Shown piece by piece: positions 27,311-36,190 of a DNA stretch of 55,403 nucleotides; positions within the stretch are counted from its first letter, which is position 1, and every line of letters begins with the position of its first letter. The notes under the pieces are model-generated. The model made no database searches. It was not told the DNA's origin and saw nothing but the letters and a program-made list of their open reading frames with translations. Position numbers and translations under genes: made by a program. This stretch comes from Methylophaga sp. (GTDB lineage: Bacteria > Pseudomonadota > Gammaproteobacteria > Nitrosococcales > Methylophagaceae), in the NCBI GenBank assembly GCA_030148085.1, contig JASBUF010000079.1, positions 1-55,403 on the forward strand, given 5' to 3'.

Positions 27311-28723
27311 ATGATTAAACGACCCGCCGCCGGCAGACGCCTGTTCATCCTCGACACTAACGTGCTGATGCATGATCCCACTGCCCTCTTCCGCTTTGAT
27401 GAACATGATGTGTATCTGCCTATGGTGGTACTGGAAGAACTGGATCGCGGTAAAAAAGGCTTATCGGAAGTGTCTCGCAATGTCCGTCAGGTCAGTCGTT
27501 TTCTAGATGAGTTGCTGCTACAGGCAGAAGACAGTGACGCCATCAGTACTGGCATTCCCTTACCCAGCGTCAACAACAGCAGTGACCTGCACCATGCAAC
27601 GGGCCGCCTGTTTTTTCAGACCACGCAAATGCAGCGTGAAATCCCCAAGGAATTGCCCAGCCATCAGGGTGATAACGCCATTCTGAGTGTGGCCATTGCT
27701 TTACAACAGACCATCACCGATGCCACTGTGATTCTGGTTTCCAAAGACATCAACCTGCGGATTAAGGCCACGGTTTTGGGCCTCTGCGCCGAAGACTACT
27801 ACAACGATAAAGTGCTCGATGATGTCGATTTGCTGTATCGCGGTTCAGCAGAATTGGCCGCCGATTTCTGGGATGACCTCAACCGTCTGGAATCATGGAC
27901 AGAAGATGGTCAAACCTTCTATGAAGTCGAAGGTGAGGTTGTTAAAGACTGGTATCCCAACCAACTTATCTACTCACCGGGAGAACACAACAATATTGAA
28001 GCCGTAGTCAGATCGGTGACCGAAAATAACGCCGACATCCAGTTGATTCATGACTATCGCCGTGAAAACCATGCGGTCTGGGGTATTACCGCCAGAAACC
28101 GTGAGCAGAACTTTGCGCTGAACCTGCTGATGGATCCAGATATCGATTTTGTCACCCTGCTCGGTCAGGCCGGTACCGGTAAAACCCTACTGACGCTGGC
28201 TGCTGCCTTGACCCAAACGGTGGAGCACAAACGCTACAGCGAAATTATCATGACCCGCGTCACCGTGCCGGTGGGTGAAGATATCGGTTTCCTGCCGGGT
28301 ACCGAAGAAGAAAAAATGACCCCGTGGATGGGCGCATTGATGGATAACCTCGAAGTACTCAATAAAACCGAGGGTGGTGAATGGGGGCGTCAGGCCACCA
28401 ATGATTTGCTGCAACGCTGGATCAAAATCCGCTCGTTGAACTTTATGCGCGGCCGTACCTTCCTCAACCGTTTTATCATCATCGATGAAGCACAAAACCT
28501 GACCTCGAAACAGATGAAAACCCTGATCACCCGCGCAGGTCCGGGCACCAAGATTGTCTGCCTGGGTAATATCGCGCAGATTGATACACCGTACCTGAGT
28601 GAAACCACATCCGGCCTGACCTATGTGGTCGATCATTTCAAATACTGGCAGCACAGCGGCCATATAACCCTGATGCGTGGTGAACGTTCACGACTGGCTG
28701 ACTTTGCATCAGAACATCTGTAA
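27311..28723 (+). CDS. PIN domain - PhoH ATPase fusion protein
   Basis: 470 residues from ATG 27311; a TTG six bases earlier, closer to the AGAGGA ribosome site, is possible. An N-terminal PIN nuclease domain (about 10-150) has DTNVLMHDP and later acidic residues (EELD, DNAI, VSKD). The C-terminal half is a PhoH-type P-loop ATPase with GQAGTGKTLL and Walker B FIIIDEAQN. PIN-PhoH fusions (PhoH2) are reported as RNA helicase/RNases in mycobacteria. The fusion is common in gammaproteobacteria and here stands alone, without the vapB-like antitoxin gene seen in Actinobacteria. Confidence 0.9.
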   Translation: MIKRPAAGRRLFILDTNVLMHDPTALFRFDEHDVYLPMVVLEELDRGKKGLSEVSRNVRQVSRFLDELLLQAEDSDAISTGIPLPSVNNSSDLHHATGRLFFQTTQMQREIPKELPSHQGDNAILSVAIALQQTITDATVILVSKDINLRIKATVLGLCAEDYYNDKVLDDVDLLYRGSAELAADFWDDLNRLESWTEDGQTFYEVEGEVVKDWYPNQLIYSPGEHNNIEAVVRSVTENNADIQLIHDYRRENHAVWGITARNREQNFALNLLMDPDIDFVTLLGQAGTGKTLLTLAAALTQTVEHKRYSEIIMTRVTVPVGEDIGFLPGTEEEKMTPWMGALMDNLEVLNKTEGGEWGRQATNDLLQRWIKIRSLNFMRGRTFLNRFIIIDEAQNLTSKQMKTLITRAGPGTKIVCLGNIAQIDTPYLSETTSGLTYVVDHFKYWQHSGHITLMRGERSRLADFASEHL

Positions 28724-28869
28724 AAAAGGAGTTTTAACTGGATAAATCAGGCACTTTTGCCTGTATAGGTGGCAATCGTGCCGGAACATGATATAAAGGG
28801 AATCACTGGCTGGAGCGTCCCACCTCCATAGCCAAGAACTATAACTATATAAAAATATGGACGGGCACA

Positions 28870-29484
28870 ATGCATTATGCTGGTTCCGACAGGCGAGAGT
28901 TTTTTCGTATCAATGACACGGTCGTTGTTGATTACAAAGTGATAGGAAGTGAGAGTGTTCCCCTTGTTGCACGTCGTATAGCGCAATCGACGGATGACGA
29001 TGAGAGCACTGAAAAGGCGCAACTGCGTGCTATTCAAAACGCATTCAGTCATATCGTCGATCAAATCAATCATCATGACCGCGAAATCGCTCGAGCGCTT
29101 CGCATGCTTGATGAAAAGATCAATCTGGTCGCGCAGAGTGTTCAGCGCTACAACAACCCAGTTGACCCCGATGATTTAACCGATGCCAACCTCAGTGGGG
29201 GTGGTATCGCCTTCATGGTAGATAGCCCGGTAGAAATACGTGGCCACGTTGAATTACACATGCAGCTTCTCCCCACAGCCAATACCATTCACGCGCTTGC
29301 TACAGTCATTTCCTGCGAACGACTAATGGGAGCTTCACCGGAAAAACCTTTCCACTTGCGTATGGCCTTTACCCATATGGATGATCAGGATCGTAATCTG
29401 CTGGTAAAACATACTCTCAACCGTCAGGCTGAGATGTTACGCGGTGGTATGGCGAGTGAGGGCATGAGCCTACGTGAGTTTTAA
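28870..29484 (+). CDS. PilZ domain cyclic-di-GMP receptor-like protein
   Basis: 204 residues. The N-terminus has the RxxxR-type element (DRREFFR, residues 7-13) and a conserved NLSGGGIAF motif (D/NxSxxG), the two halves of a PilZ cyclic-di-GMP binding site, though a long helical region of about 70 residues (50-115) separates them. This layout resembles the PilZN-PilZ or YcgR-like groups. It probably changes motility or surface behaviour when cyclic-di-GMP rises. No partner is adjacent. A terminator follows it. Confidence 0.8.
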   Translation: MHYAGSDRREFFRINDTVVVDYKVIGSESVPLVARRIAQSTDDDESTEKAQLRAIQNAFSHIVDQINHHDREIARALRMLDEKINLVAQSVQRYNNPVDPDDLTDANLSGGGIAFMVDSPVEIRGHVELHMQLLPTANTIHALATVISCERLMGASPEKPFHLRMAFTHMDDQDRNLLVKHTLNRQAEMLRGGMASEGMSLREF

Positions 29485-29522
29485 CGCTTTTTAGGGGAAT
29501 TAGCCCTACATTTCACGATTAC

Positions 29523-29555
29523 ACGGCCAGTTGTCTATACTGGCCGTCTTGTTTT
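29523..29555 (+). terminator. Rho-independent terminator after the PilZ gene
   Basis: Stem ACGGCCAG/CTGGCCGT with a 9-base loop, followed by CTTGTTTT, 38 bases after the PilZ stop. It ends 20 bases before the chosen start of the glutathione S-transferase gene, which argues against the longer frame for that gene. Confidence 0.8.
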
Positions 29556-29575
29556 ATCAGATGCCCCGCTTTGCC

Positions 29576-30223
29576 ATGGCTTTACCGATTCTCTACAGTT
29601 TCCGTCGTTGTCCCTACGCTATGCGTGCCCGCTTAGCCATTGCCAGCAGTAAAATCCCGTGCGAACTACGTGAAGTGGTACTGAAAGATAAACCCGCTCA
29701 GTTGATTTCACTTTCTGCCAAGGCCACCGTGCCGGTGTTACACACCACTGACGGTGAGGTTATCGATGAAAGTATCGATATCGCCTACTGGGCCTTACAA
29801 CAGAACGACCCGCAGCAATGGTTGCTGTCTTTGTCGATGCAGCAGCAGGATCAGCTACGCGAATTAATTGAACTCAATGACGGCGAATTTAAATATTTTC
29901 TCGACCGTTATAAGTACGCTGATCGCTATCCGGAACATGATGAACAGTATTATCGTGAACAGGGTGAGAAAACGCTCACCAAGCTGGAAACATTACTTGC
30001 TCAGAATGGCTGTTTGTTAACAACGCAATGGACACTGGCTGATATCGCTTTGCTGCCGTTTATCCGTCAGTTCGCTTTTGTCGACAAAGCTTGGTTTCAC
30101 AGCGCGCCCTACCCGCATGTGCGTCGCTGGCTGAATGACTTTCTGGATAGTGCGCTGTTTAAGCAGATCATGCCGAAGTTTGCCCAATGGCATGAGGGTG
30201 ATGCGCCGGTAAGGTTTCCTTAA
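29576..30223 (+). CDS. Glutathione S-transferase family protein
   Basis: 215 residues from ATG 29576. The longer open frame would start inside the preceding terminator, and the thioredoxin fold begins right after this ATG (LPILYSFRRCPYAMRAR). The N-terminal GST domain has a CPYA motif with Cys12, typical of omega-like or glutaredoxin-like GSTs, and the conserved cis-proline region TVPVL. The all-helical C-terminal domain contains the WTLADIALLPF motif. Activity may be thiol transfer or dehalogenation rather than classical conjugation; the substrate is unknown. The 3' end overlaps the convergent gene by four bases. Confidence 0.87.
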   Translation: MALPILYSFRRCPYAMRARLAIASSKIPCELREVVLKDKPAQLISLSAKATVPVLHTTDGEVIDESIDIAYWALQQNDPQQWLLSLSMQQQDQLRELIELNDGEFKYFLDRYKYADRYPEHDEQYYREQGEKTLTKLETLLAQNGCLLTTQWTLADIALLPFIRQFAFVDKAWFHSAPYPHVRRWLNDFLDSALFKQIMPKFAQWHEGDAPVRFP

Positions 30224-30903
30224 GGGCAGCGCGCTCTCGCTTCTGAGCTGGACAAGTCGTAATACTGATAACGGCAAATCATGGTCTGCTCATCAGCGGC
30301 TTCCACATCCATGCTTTTTTGTAGGCGCTGCCACAAACTGATGCGATCGGAATTATCCAGCAGATCTTCTTGATGATTCCGATTGTTCATCCATAAGCCC
30401 TTGCCGTTAAAGCTATAGACTGGCCATAAATCATCGCGCTCGCTGGCTGGCAGTATCAAGGTATTGAGATTATCCAGAACCAGTGGTGTCGACTTCGGCG
30501 TCTCGTAGTAACTGACTACCATATGCGCCTGATTAATCGTCAGCGCTTTCACATAAGTCAGCCGCAACTTGTCTTCCTGCATACCCATTTCAGTCAAAGT
30601 GAAAAACTTGGCGATGGAAAAATCCTCACAATCACCGCCACCACTGACAATGGTCTGCAAAGGCGTTGCCCAATAATCTTGCTGTTTCCAGTGTTTAATA
30701 TCATCGACAAACACCAGTTGATTCACGAAATCATTGGCGGCTTTCATGCGCTGGGCATCTGACCAGTCTTGGCCTTTATCAATCAATGCATGCCAGGAGG
30801 CCACGCGGGCTTCAATTTCCGGGCTGATCCCTGAGTCTTTTTTCGGCGATGAAGAACAACCGACCATCAACACCAGCAAAGCGATAACGGCTAACTGTTT
30901 CAT
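30220..30903 (-). CDS. LapG-like transglutaminase-fold cysteine protease, predicted lipoprotein
   Basis: 227 residues from ATG 30903 (GGAGG ribosome site; the upstream in-frame ATG lies inside bioD). It belongs to the DUF920/BTLCP family that includes LapG, the periplasmic protease that releases large adhesins when cyclic-di-GMP is low. The triad is Cys92 in GGGDCEDF, His127 in NQAHMVV and Asp144 in LVLDNL. LapG normally has a cleavable signal; here a lipobox MVGC gives acylated Cys16 with Ser at +2, predicting an outer-membrane lipoprotein. No LapD or LapA gene is in the window. It is the distal gene of the biotin operon. Confidence 0.85.
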   Translation of the reverse strand: MKQLAVIALLVLMVGCSSSPKKDSGISPEIEARVASWHALIDKGQDWSDAQRMKAANDFVNQLVFVDDIKHWKQQDYWATPLQTIVSGGGDCEDFSIAKFFTLTEMGMQEDKLRLTYVKALTINQAHMVVSYYETPKSTPLVLDNLNTLILPASERDDLWPVYSFNGKGLWMNNRNHQEDLLDNSDRISLWQRLQKSMDVEAADEQTMICRYQYYDLSSSEARARCP

Positions 30904-31571
30904 GGCGTAACCTCCAGACACAAAAACTCAGCAGACGATTGCCCCACGACTAGTTCCGGCACGATACCCAAACACGGTGCGGTAATGTGCTGTTTCAGCG
31001 TGGCGATAATCTCAGCCGACTCATTCTGCTGATCCAAGTGGTTTGCCACCCAGCCAACCAGTTTCAGGCCACGCTGCTGAATGGCTTCGACGCTTAATAA
31101 GGCATGGTTAATACAGCCAAGTTTAATGGCCACCACCAGTACCACCGGCAAATTCAAATCTACTGCCAGATCAGCCATCGTTTTTTCATCATTGAGCGGT
31201 ACAAGCCAGCCTCCCGCCCCTTCCACGACCACCGCATCGGCCTGTTTCGCGATAGCCTCAAACTGTTGTTTGATGACTGACACGGAAATAGTAACGTTCG
31301 CTTGCTCCGCTGCAATATGAGGAGCAATGGCTGGTTCAAACGCAAATGGGTTCACTGTAGCGTAAGGCAACTCAACATCACTCTGCGCAACCATTGCCAG
31401 AGCATCTTCATTCTTCAATTGCCCGTCAATCCACTCACAACCACTGGCAATCGGTTTCATTCCAGCCGTTTTCAGTCCCTGTTTTTGTAGAACAGCCATG
31501 AGACCAGTCGAAATTCGGGTTTTGCCGACTTCAGTATCTGTCCCGGTGACAAAAATATACGGAGGAATCAT
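30900..31571 (-). CDS. bioD: Dethiobiotin synthetase BioD
   Basis: 223 residues. Forms the ureido ring of dethiobiotin from 7,8-diaminopelargonate, CO2 and ATP. The P-loop GTDTEVGKT sits at the N-terminus, with VVEGAGGWLVPL as the second conserved motif. Its ATG overlaps the bioC stop (ATGA) and its stop is within the start region of the LapG-like gene, so the block is one translationally coupled operon. bioA is not in the window. Confidence 0.95.
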   Translation of the reverse strand: MIPPYIFVTGTDTEVGKTRISTGLMAVLQKQGLKTAGMKPIASGCEWIDGQLKNEDALAMVAQSDVELPYATVNPFAFEPAIAPHIAAEQANVTISVSVIKQQFEAIAKQADAVVVEGAGGWLVPLNDEKTMADLAVDLNLPVVLVVAIKLGCINHALLSVEAIQQRGLKLVGWVANHLDQQNESAEIIATLKQHITAPCLGIVPELVVGQSSAEFLCLEVTP

Positions 31572-32461
31572 CGGCGTTTTATCTCACTGAGTGGAATATG
31601 CACACTGCCATCGGCTTCAGGTTTTTGAGTGGCTTGAGGCAGTTTCCAACCATGACCAAACACGACTTCGTAACTGGCCGGTATCAGCCCATCTTGCCTG
31701 AATTGCTCATAAGCAGACACGACCTTACTCATTAAAGTTTTGCCTGTCAGACCGCGGCGACGCCCTTCATTCACATTATGTGCACCGAGAATTTTCAGAT
31801 CGCGCATCATCGCCATCGGCGTCGGATAAGTCAGGGTATACGGTTCCACATCCAGCACACAATCAGCCAGCCCACTCGCCATCATCGCGTCACCGACATC
31901 GTGGATATCAAAAAAGACATTGACGTGGGGATAGTCATCGACCTGTGCCCATGCCTGACGCAGTTCAGTCAAGGTATCCGGCCCCAGCGAGGTGAACATC
32001 AACAAGCCTTCAGGTTTCAGCACACGATGAATTTCGCGGAAACTGCTTTTCGGGTCGCACCACTGTAAGGACAAATTCGCAAACACCAAGTCGACACTGT
32101 TATCAGCCAGCGGGATTGACTCTGCGTCACCGGCAATGGCCTGCAGATGATTCTGGCCGGGTAACCAGCGTTTTAAACCCAAGTCCTGTCGGTAGCGCTT
32201 TTTTGCCTGCTGTAACATCCCGGCAGCGATATCCATCGCCAGTAATTGAGCCTGCGGATAACGCTGCTGTAACAAGGCTAGATTTCTGCCGGTTCCAGCA
32301 CCTAAATCCAGAATGGTTTTGGGTGTCATAGTCGTTAAAGACAAACGTTCCAATAACTCATCGGCGGTTTGTCGCTGCAACACCGCCACATCATCGTATT
32401 GCGACGCGGCGGCGGCAAAGGACTGCGCCATTTTGGCTTTGTCAGGACGATAATCAACCAT
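31568..32461 (-). CDS. bioC: Malonyl-ACP O-methyltransferase BioC
   Basis: 297 residues, a class I AdoMet methyltransferase. The glycine-rich motif LDLGAGTGRN is at about 46-55 and the post motif LVFANLSLQWC is typical of BioC. It methylates malonyl-ACP so that fatty-acid synthesis can build the pimeloyl chain; BioH later removes the methyl group. The gene overlaps bioH by eight bases and bioD by four. Confidence 0.95.
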   Translation of the reverse strand: MVDYRPDKAKMAQSFAAAASQYDDVAVLQRQTADELLERLSLTTMTPKTILDLGAGTGRNLALLQQRYPQAQLLAMDIAAGMLQQAKKRYRQDLGLKRWLPGQNHLQAIAGDAESIPLADNSVDLVFANLSLQWCDPKSSFREIHRVLKPEGLLMFTSLGPDTLTELRQAWAQVDDYPHVNVFFDIHDVGDAMMASGLADCVLDVEPYTLTYPTPMAMMRDLKILGAHNVNEGRRRGLTGKTLMSKVVSAYEQFRQDGLIPASYEVVFGHGWKLPQATQKPEADGSVHIPLSEIKRR

Positions 32462-33215
32462 GGATAAACTGTTCTACTAATTGCTGACACTGTTGGGGTT
32501 GGGCAATAAACGGCGCATGGCCGCCACCGTCAATCAAACTCACCTTAAGCTCTGGATTCAACTTCACTGCGTACTCAGACAAAGAAGCTGGAATCAGGGT
32601 GTCCCGGTTGCCCAGAATTAACTGCACCGGACAATGAAGCTCTGACAACGCCTCTCGCATATCCCAATGAAGCAAGCAATCCAGTCCCGCATGTAAGGCA
32701 GCAGGGTCCGGTGTGTGTTGCGTTGCCAATTGCTGGCTCAATTCCCGAATAGTCGTCCGGCTTTGTTCTGCGCCCTTGGCTTGTAACATCAAAAACCGTT
32801 GCAAGGTCTGTTGCTGATCGACATCAAGATTGGCGGCAAAACTTTCAAACACACTTGCTTCCATCGCACAAGGCCAGTCAGTCTTTTGTACAAATAACGG
32901 GGTTGCCGCCATCAAACTGAGTTTATTCACTCTCTGTGGATAGCGCTGAGCAAAGGCCAGACCGATTAGACCACCTAATGACCACCCGAGCCACACAGCC
33001 TGTTCCGGGGTGTTTTCCGCAAGTTCAAGCAATAACTTTTCAAGCTCAAGCGCGCCATCCTGCCAGTCGCTATGACCATGTCCTGGCAGATCAACCAAAT
33101 ACAGGGTGAAGTGCTCTGCCAAACCATCCGCCAATTGGTGCCAGACACCGCTATGCATGCTCCAGCCATGCAGCATCACCAGATCAGGCCCTTTGCCGCG
33201 CCGTTCAATGTGCAT
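32454..33215 (-). CDS. bioH: Pimeloyl-ACP methyl ester carboxylesterase BioH
   Basis: 253 residues, an alpha/beta hydrolase. The nucleophile elbow is GWSLGG (Ser79 counting from ATG 33215), with acid in GNRDTLIP and histidine in GGGHAPF. It hydrolyses pimeloyl-ACP methyl ester and ends the BioC-dependent phase of pimelate synthesis. The ATG at 33215 is preferred over one six codons upstream because a TTGGAG ribosome site lies eight bases before it and the protein begins with the usual MHIE..G. It overlaps bioF by eleven bases. Confidence 0.93.
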   Translation of the reverse strand: MHIERRGKGPDLVMLHGWSMHSGVWHQLADGLAEHFTLYLVDLPGHGHSDWQDGALELEKLLLELAENTPEQAVWLGWSLGGLIGLAFAQRYPQRVNKLSLMAATPLFVQKTDWPCAMEASVFESFAANLDVDQQQTLQRFLMLQAKGAEQSRTTIRELSQQLATQHTPDPAALHAGLDCLLHWDMREALSELHCPVQLILGNRDTLIPASLSEYAVKLNPELKVSLIDGGGHAPFIAQPQQCQQLVEQFIHG

Positions 33216-34380
33216 GACATTGCTCCAAGGCATCCAGTAAGGTATTTACCTGTTGTTCTGTATGCGCCGCCGAGAGAGTAATGCGCAGTCGCGCGGTATT
33301 GTTGGGCACCGTCGGTGGTCGTATCACGCCGACCAGAATGCCTTGCTCTTCAAGCTTTTTACCAATGGCCAAGGCTTGTTTGTCATCACCGATGACAACT
33401 GGCTGGATTGGGGTTTGCGAGGGCATTAAATCCAGTCCTAGTTGTTCCGCACCTTGGCGGAACTGCTGAATCAAGGCCTGTAATTTTTCCCGGCGCCAAT
33501 CTTCCTCTTCAACCAGTTTCAGGCTGGCTATTGTGGCTGCGGCAATCGCCGGAGGCTGCGCCGTGGTGTAGACATAACTGCGCGCCTGCTGAATTAAGGT
33601 TTCAATCACCGTTTCATCTGCTGCGACAAAGGCACCACCGGTGCCGAAGGCTTTACCCAATGTGCCCACCAGTATCGGTGCTTCATTAGCCTCAATACCA
33701 AAGTGCGATACGGTGCCGCGCCCGCCTTTGCCAATTGTGCCAAAACCATGGGCATCATCCACCAGCACGGCGGCTCGGTGTTGTTCGGCCAAAGCCATAA
33801 TCTCGGGTAATGGCGCAATATCGCCATCCATGCTGAACACACCATCTACTGCGATAAGTTTATGTTTCGCCGTCGCTGCCGTGTGCAGACGTTTATGTAA
33901 GCGCGCCATATCGGCATGCGGGAATCGATACTGTTCTGCTTCCGTCAGACGGCCGCCATCGAGCAAAGAAGCATGATTGAGTTTGTCCTGCACAATGGCA
34001 TCGCCACGAGTCAGCAGACCATCAATCACACCGAGATTGGCCATATAGCCAGTAGAAAACAGTAAGACACGGGGCTGACCGGTAAACTCGGCTAAAGCTA
34101 CTTCCAAGGCTTGGTGATAATAGCTATGGCCGGTCAACAGGTGTGCGGCACCACTGCCCACCCCTTCCTTATCAATCGCCTGTTTGAAGGCCTGTTTGAT
34201 ATCAGGGTGGGCGGCGAGACCGAGATAGTCGTTGCTGCAAAATGAGAGCATGGGTTTGCCATCAACTGTGATGGAAACACCCTGCTCGCCCAGACGTATC
34301 CGGGCTTGGCGGTAACGACCCGCCGCTTTACGTTCGGATAAAGCGGCGTTTAATTTATCATGCCAAGGGAGTTGAGACAC
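33205..34380 (-). CDS. bioF: 8-amino-7-oxononanoate synthase BioF
   Basis: 391 residues, a fold-type I PLP enzyme. Condenses pimeloyl-ACP with L-alanine. Motifs: FCSNDYLGLA, GSGAAHLLTGH, DDAHGFG, and GTLGKAFG with the PLP lysine. It follows bioB by nine bases and overlaps bioH. Full length with no irregularities. Confidence 0.96.
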   Translation of the reverse strand: MSQLPWHDKLNAALSERKAAGRYRQARIRLGEQGVSITVDGKPMLSFCSNDYLGLAAHPDIKQAFKQAIDKEGVGSGAAHLLTGHSYYHQALEVALAEFTGQPRVLLFSTGYMANLGVIDGLLTRGDAIVQDKLNHASLLDGGRLTEAEQYRFPHADMARLHKRLHTAATAKHKLIAVDGVFSMDGDIAPLPEIMALAEQHRAAVLVDDAHGFGTIGKGGRGTVSHFGIEANEAPILVGTLGKAFGTGGAFVAADETVIETLIQQARSYVYTTAQPPAIAAATIASLKLVEEEDWRREKLQALIQQFRQGAEQLGLDLMPSQTPIQPVVIGDDKQALAIGKKLEEQGILVGVIRPPTVPNNTARLRITLSAAHTEQQVNTLLDALEQCHAH

Positions 34381-34389
34381 TCGTGGAAA

Positions 34390-35400
34390 TCAGGCCGCCG
34401 AACACTGTTTATCTTCGGATTTTTCTTCACCGACCCAAGGGTTAATGCCTAGACGTTTGAACAGTTGCTGGTCGTGATTCGCATCCGGGTTATCGGTAGT
34501 CAGCAGTTTATCGCCATAGAAAATCGAGTTGGCACCGACCAGGAAACACATCGCCTGCATCTCATCACTCATGTTTTCACGACCGGCTGACAGGCGCACG
34601 AATGATTTTGGCATCATGATACGCGCCACAGCGATAGTGCGAACAAACTCCAATGAGTCGAGGTTATCGATACCGTTCAGTGGTGTGCCTTCAACCTGAA
34701 CCAACAGATTGATTGGTACGCTCTGTGGTTGGGTCGGTAAGTTGGCCAGACTGATCAGCAGACCTGCACGGTCTTTACGGCTTTCGCCCATACCGACAAT
34801 ACCGCCACTGCAGACATTGATACCGGCATCACGAACGTGACCTAACGTATTCAGACGATCTTCATAGGTACGGGTGGTGATGATGTCACCATAGAATTCT
34901 GGCGAGGTATCGAGGTTGTGGTTGTAGTAATCCAGACCGGCTTCTTTCAGACGTTTGGCCTGATGCTCTTCCAGCATGCCCAACGTCACACAGGTTTCCA
35001 GGCCCAGGCTTTTCACACCTTCAACCATGGCAGCAACACGCTCGACATCACGGTCTTTCAGGTTACGCCAGGCTGCGCCCATGCAGAAACGGCTGGCACC
35101 AGCGTCTTTGGCCTCATTGGCAGACTTCATCACCTGTTCCAGCGGCATCAAAGGTTCGGCTTTGACCGCAGAAGGATGGTGAGCACTTTGTGGGCAGTAG
35201 CCGCAGTCTTCGGCGCAGCCACCGGTTTTAATGCTGAGCAGGGTACTGATTTGCACGGCGTTCGGGTCAAAGTTCTGACGATGAACGGTTTGTGCTTGAT
35301 AGAGCAGATCGTTAAAAGGCAGCGCAAACAGCGCTTCTACTTCTTCCTGCTTCCAGTCTTGACGAATCGTCGCTTGGGTTTCTGCTACATTCTCAGGCAT
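34390..35400 (-). CDS. bioB: Biotin synthase BioB
   Basis: 336 residues, a radical AdoMet enzyme that inserts sulphur into dethiobiotin. The AdoMet cluster motif is CAEDCGYC (Cys62, Cys66, Cys69), and YYNHNLDTS and the later R-containing motif VRLSAGR for the [2Fe-2S] cluster are present. First gene of bioB-F-H-C-D; only about 43 bases separate it from divergent comF, so its promoter must overlap comF. Confidence 0.97.
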   Translation of the reverse strand: MPENVAETQATIRQDWKQEEVEALFALPFNDLLYQAQTVHRQNFDPNAVQISTLLSIKTGGCAEDCGYCPQSAHHPSAVKAEPLMPLEQVMKSANEAKDAGASRFCMGAAWRNLKDRDVERVAAMVEGVKSLGLETCVTLGMLEEHQAKRLKEAGLDYYNHNLDTSPEFYGDIITTRTYEDRLNTLGHVRDAGINVCSGGIVGMGESRKDRAGLLISLANLPTQPQSVPINLLVQVEGTPLNGIDNLDSLEFVRTIAVARIMMPKSFVRLSAGRENMSDEMQAMCFLVGANSIFYGDKLLTTDNPDANHDQQLFKRLGINPWVGEEKSEDKQCSAA

Positions 35401-35443
35401 GATGACTCTTCACTGATTTAAAGGATTAAATTGGGTGACGGTC

Positions 35444-36157
35444 ATGGCTAAATTCAGCACGTTGACACATCGAGCTTTGGAATTATACAGGAAAGTGTTT
35501 CCAATACCTTGTTTGCTCTGTGGCCTGGCGACGGAGCGGGATCCGCTGTGTCAGGCCTGTATTGCCGATCTGGCGTACTTAGGGCCTGCCTGTCCACGCT
35601 GTGCACTACCGCTACAAACAGGGCAAATTTGCGGTCAATGTCTGCGCGCGCCACCACCTCAGCATCTGAGTTTCAGTCTGTTTCGCTATCAAGGCGGCAT
35701 ACGCCGCTGCATCACCGGCTTTAAGTTTCATCAGCAATTGGCGTTTGCCCACTTATTTGCGAATCTGATGAGCGAACAACTACAACATCGCGAAAAGCTG
35801 CCAGACTACCTGATTCCTGTTCCCCTGCACGCTATGCGGCTGCGTCGACGCGGCTTTAACCAATCTCTGGAAGTGGCAAGGCAACTGGGCAAGCTATTGA
35901 ATATCGACTGTCGCCCTGATCTTCTACGACGAATCAAGGCCACGCGCGCCCAAAGCGATCTCAAATTCAGGCAGCGTAAAGCCAATCTGCGCGGGGCTTT
36001 TCAGTGTAGCTCCACTAAGCTGCCAGAGCATATTGCCTTGCTGGATGATGTGATGACCTCAGGACATACCTCTGCAGAAGCGGCAAAAACCTTATTGAAT
36101 CAGGGTGCTAAATGCGTTGAAGTATGGACAATTGCCCGTGCAATACGCCATTATTAA
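35444..36157 (+). CDS. comF: ComF family phosphoribosyltransferase-like protein
   Basis: 237 residues from ATG 35444; a GTG nine bases earlier is possible. An N-terminal zinc-ribbon has CLLCG, CQAC, CPRC and CGQC pairs (about 20-65). The C-terminal phosphoribosyltransferase domain ends with the PRPP-binding LLDDVMTSGHT. ComF (GntX in E. coli) is needed for DNA uptake and use of DNA as nutrient in competent bacteria; the biochemical role is not fully known. Divergent from bioB, the arrangement found in many gammaproteobacteria. Confidence 0.92.
   Translation: MAKFSTLTHRALELYRKVFPIPCLLCGLATERDPLCQACIADLAYLGPACPRCALPLQTGQICGQCLRAPPPQHLSFSLFRYQGGIRRCITGFKFHQQLAFAHLFANLMSEQLQHREKLPDYLIPVPLHAMRLRRRGFNQSLEVARQLGKLLNIDCRPDLLRRIKATRAQSDLKFRQRKANLRGAFQCSSTKLPEHIALLDDVMTSGHTSAEAAKTLLNQGAKCVEVWTIARAIRHY
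35462..35502. promoter_or_regulatory. Overlapping promoter elements inside the 5' end of comF, likely driving bioB
   Basis: On the minus strand a perfect TATAAT lies at 35482-35487, 82 bases before the bioB ATG, and a 13-base palindrome GGAAA-GTG-TTTCC (35490-35502) sits just upstream of it. On the plus strand TTGACA (35462-35467) and TATACA (35484-35489) are 16 bases apart. A canonical BirA operator pair was not found, so biotin repression is not shown. Confidence 0.45.
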
Positions 36158-36190
36158 GCGCAGAGCTGATTCCGCTGATAAGGCGTCTGG

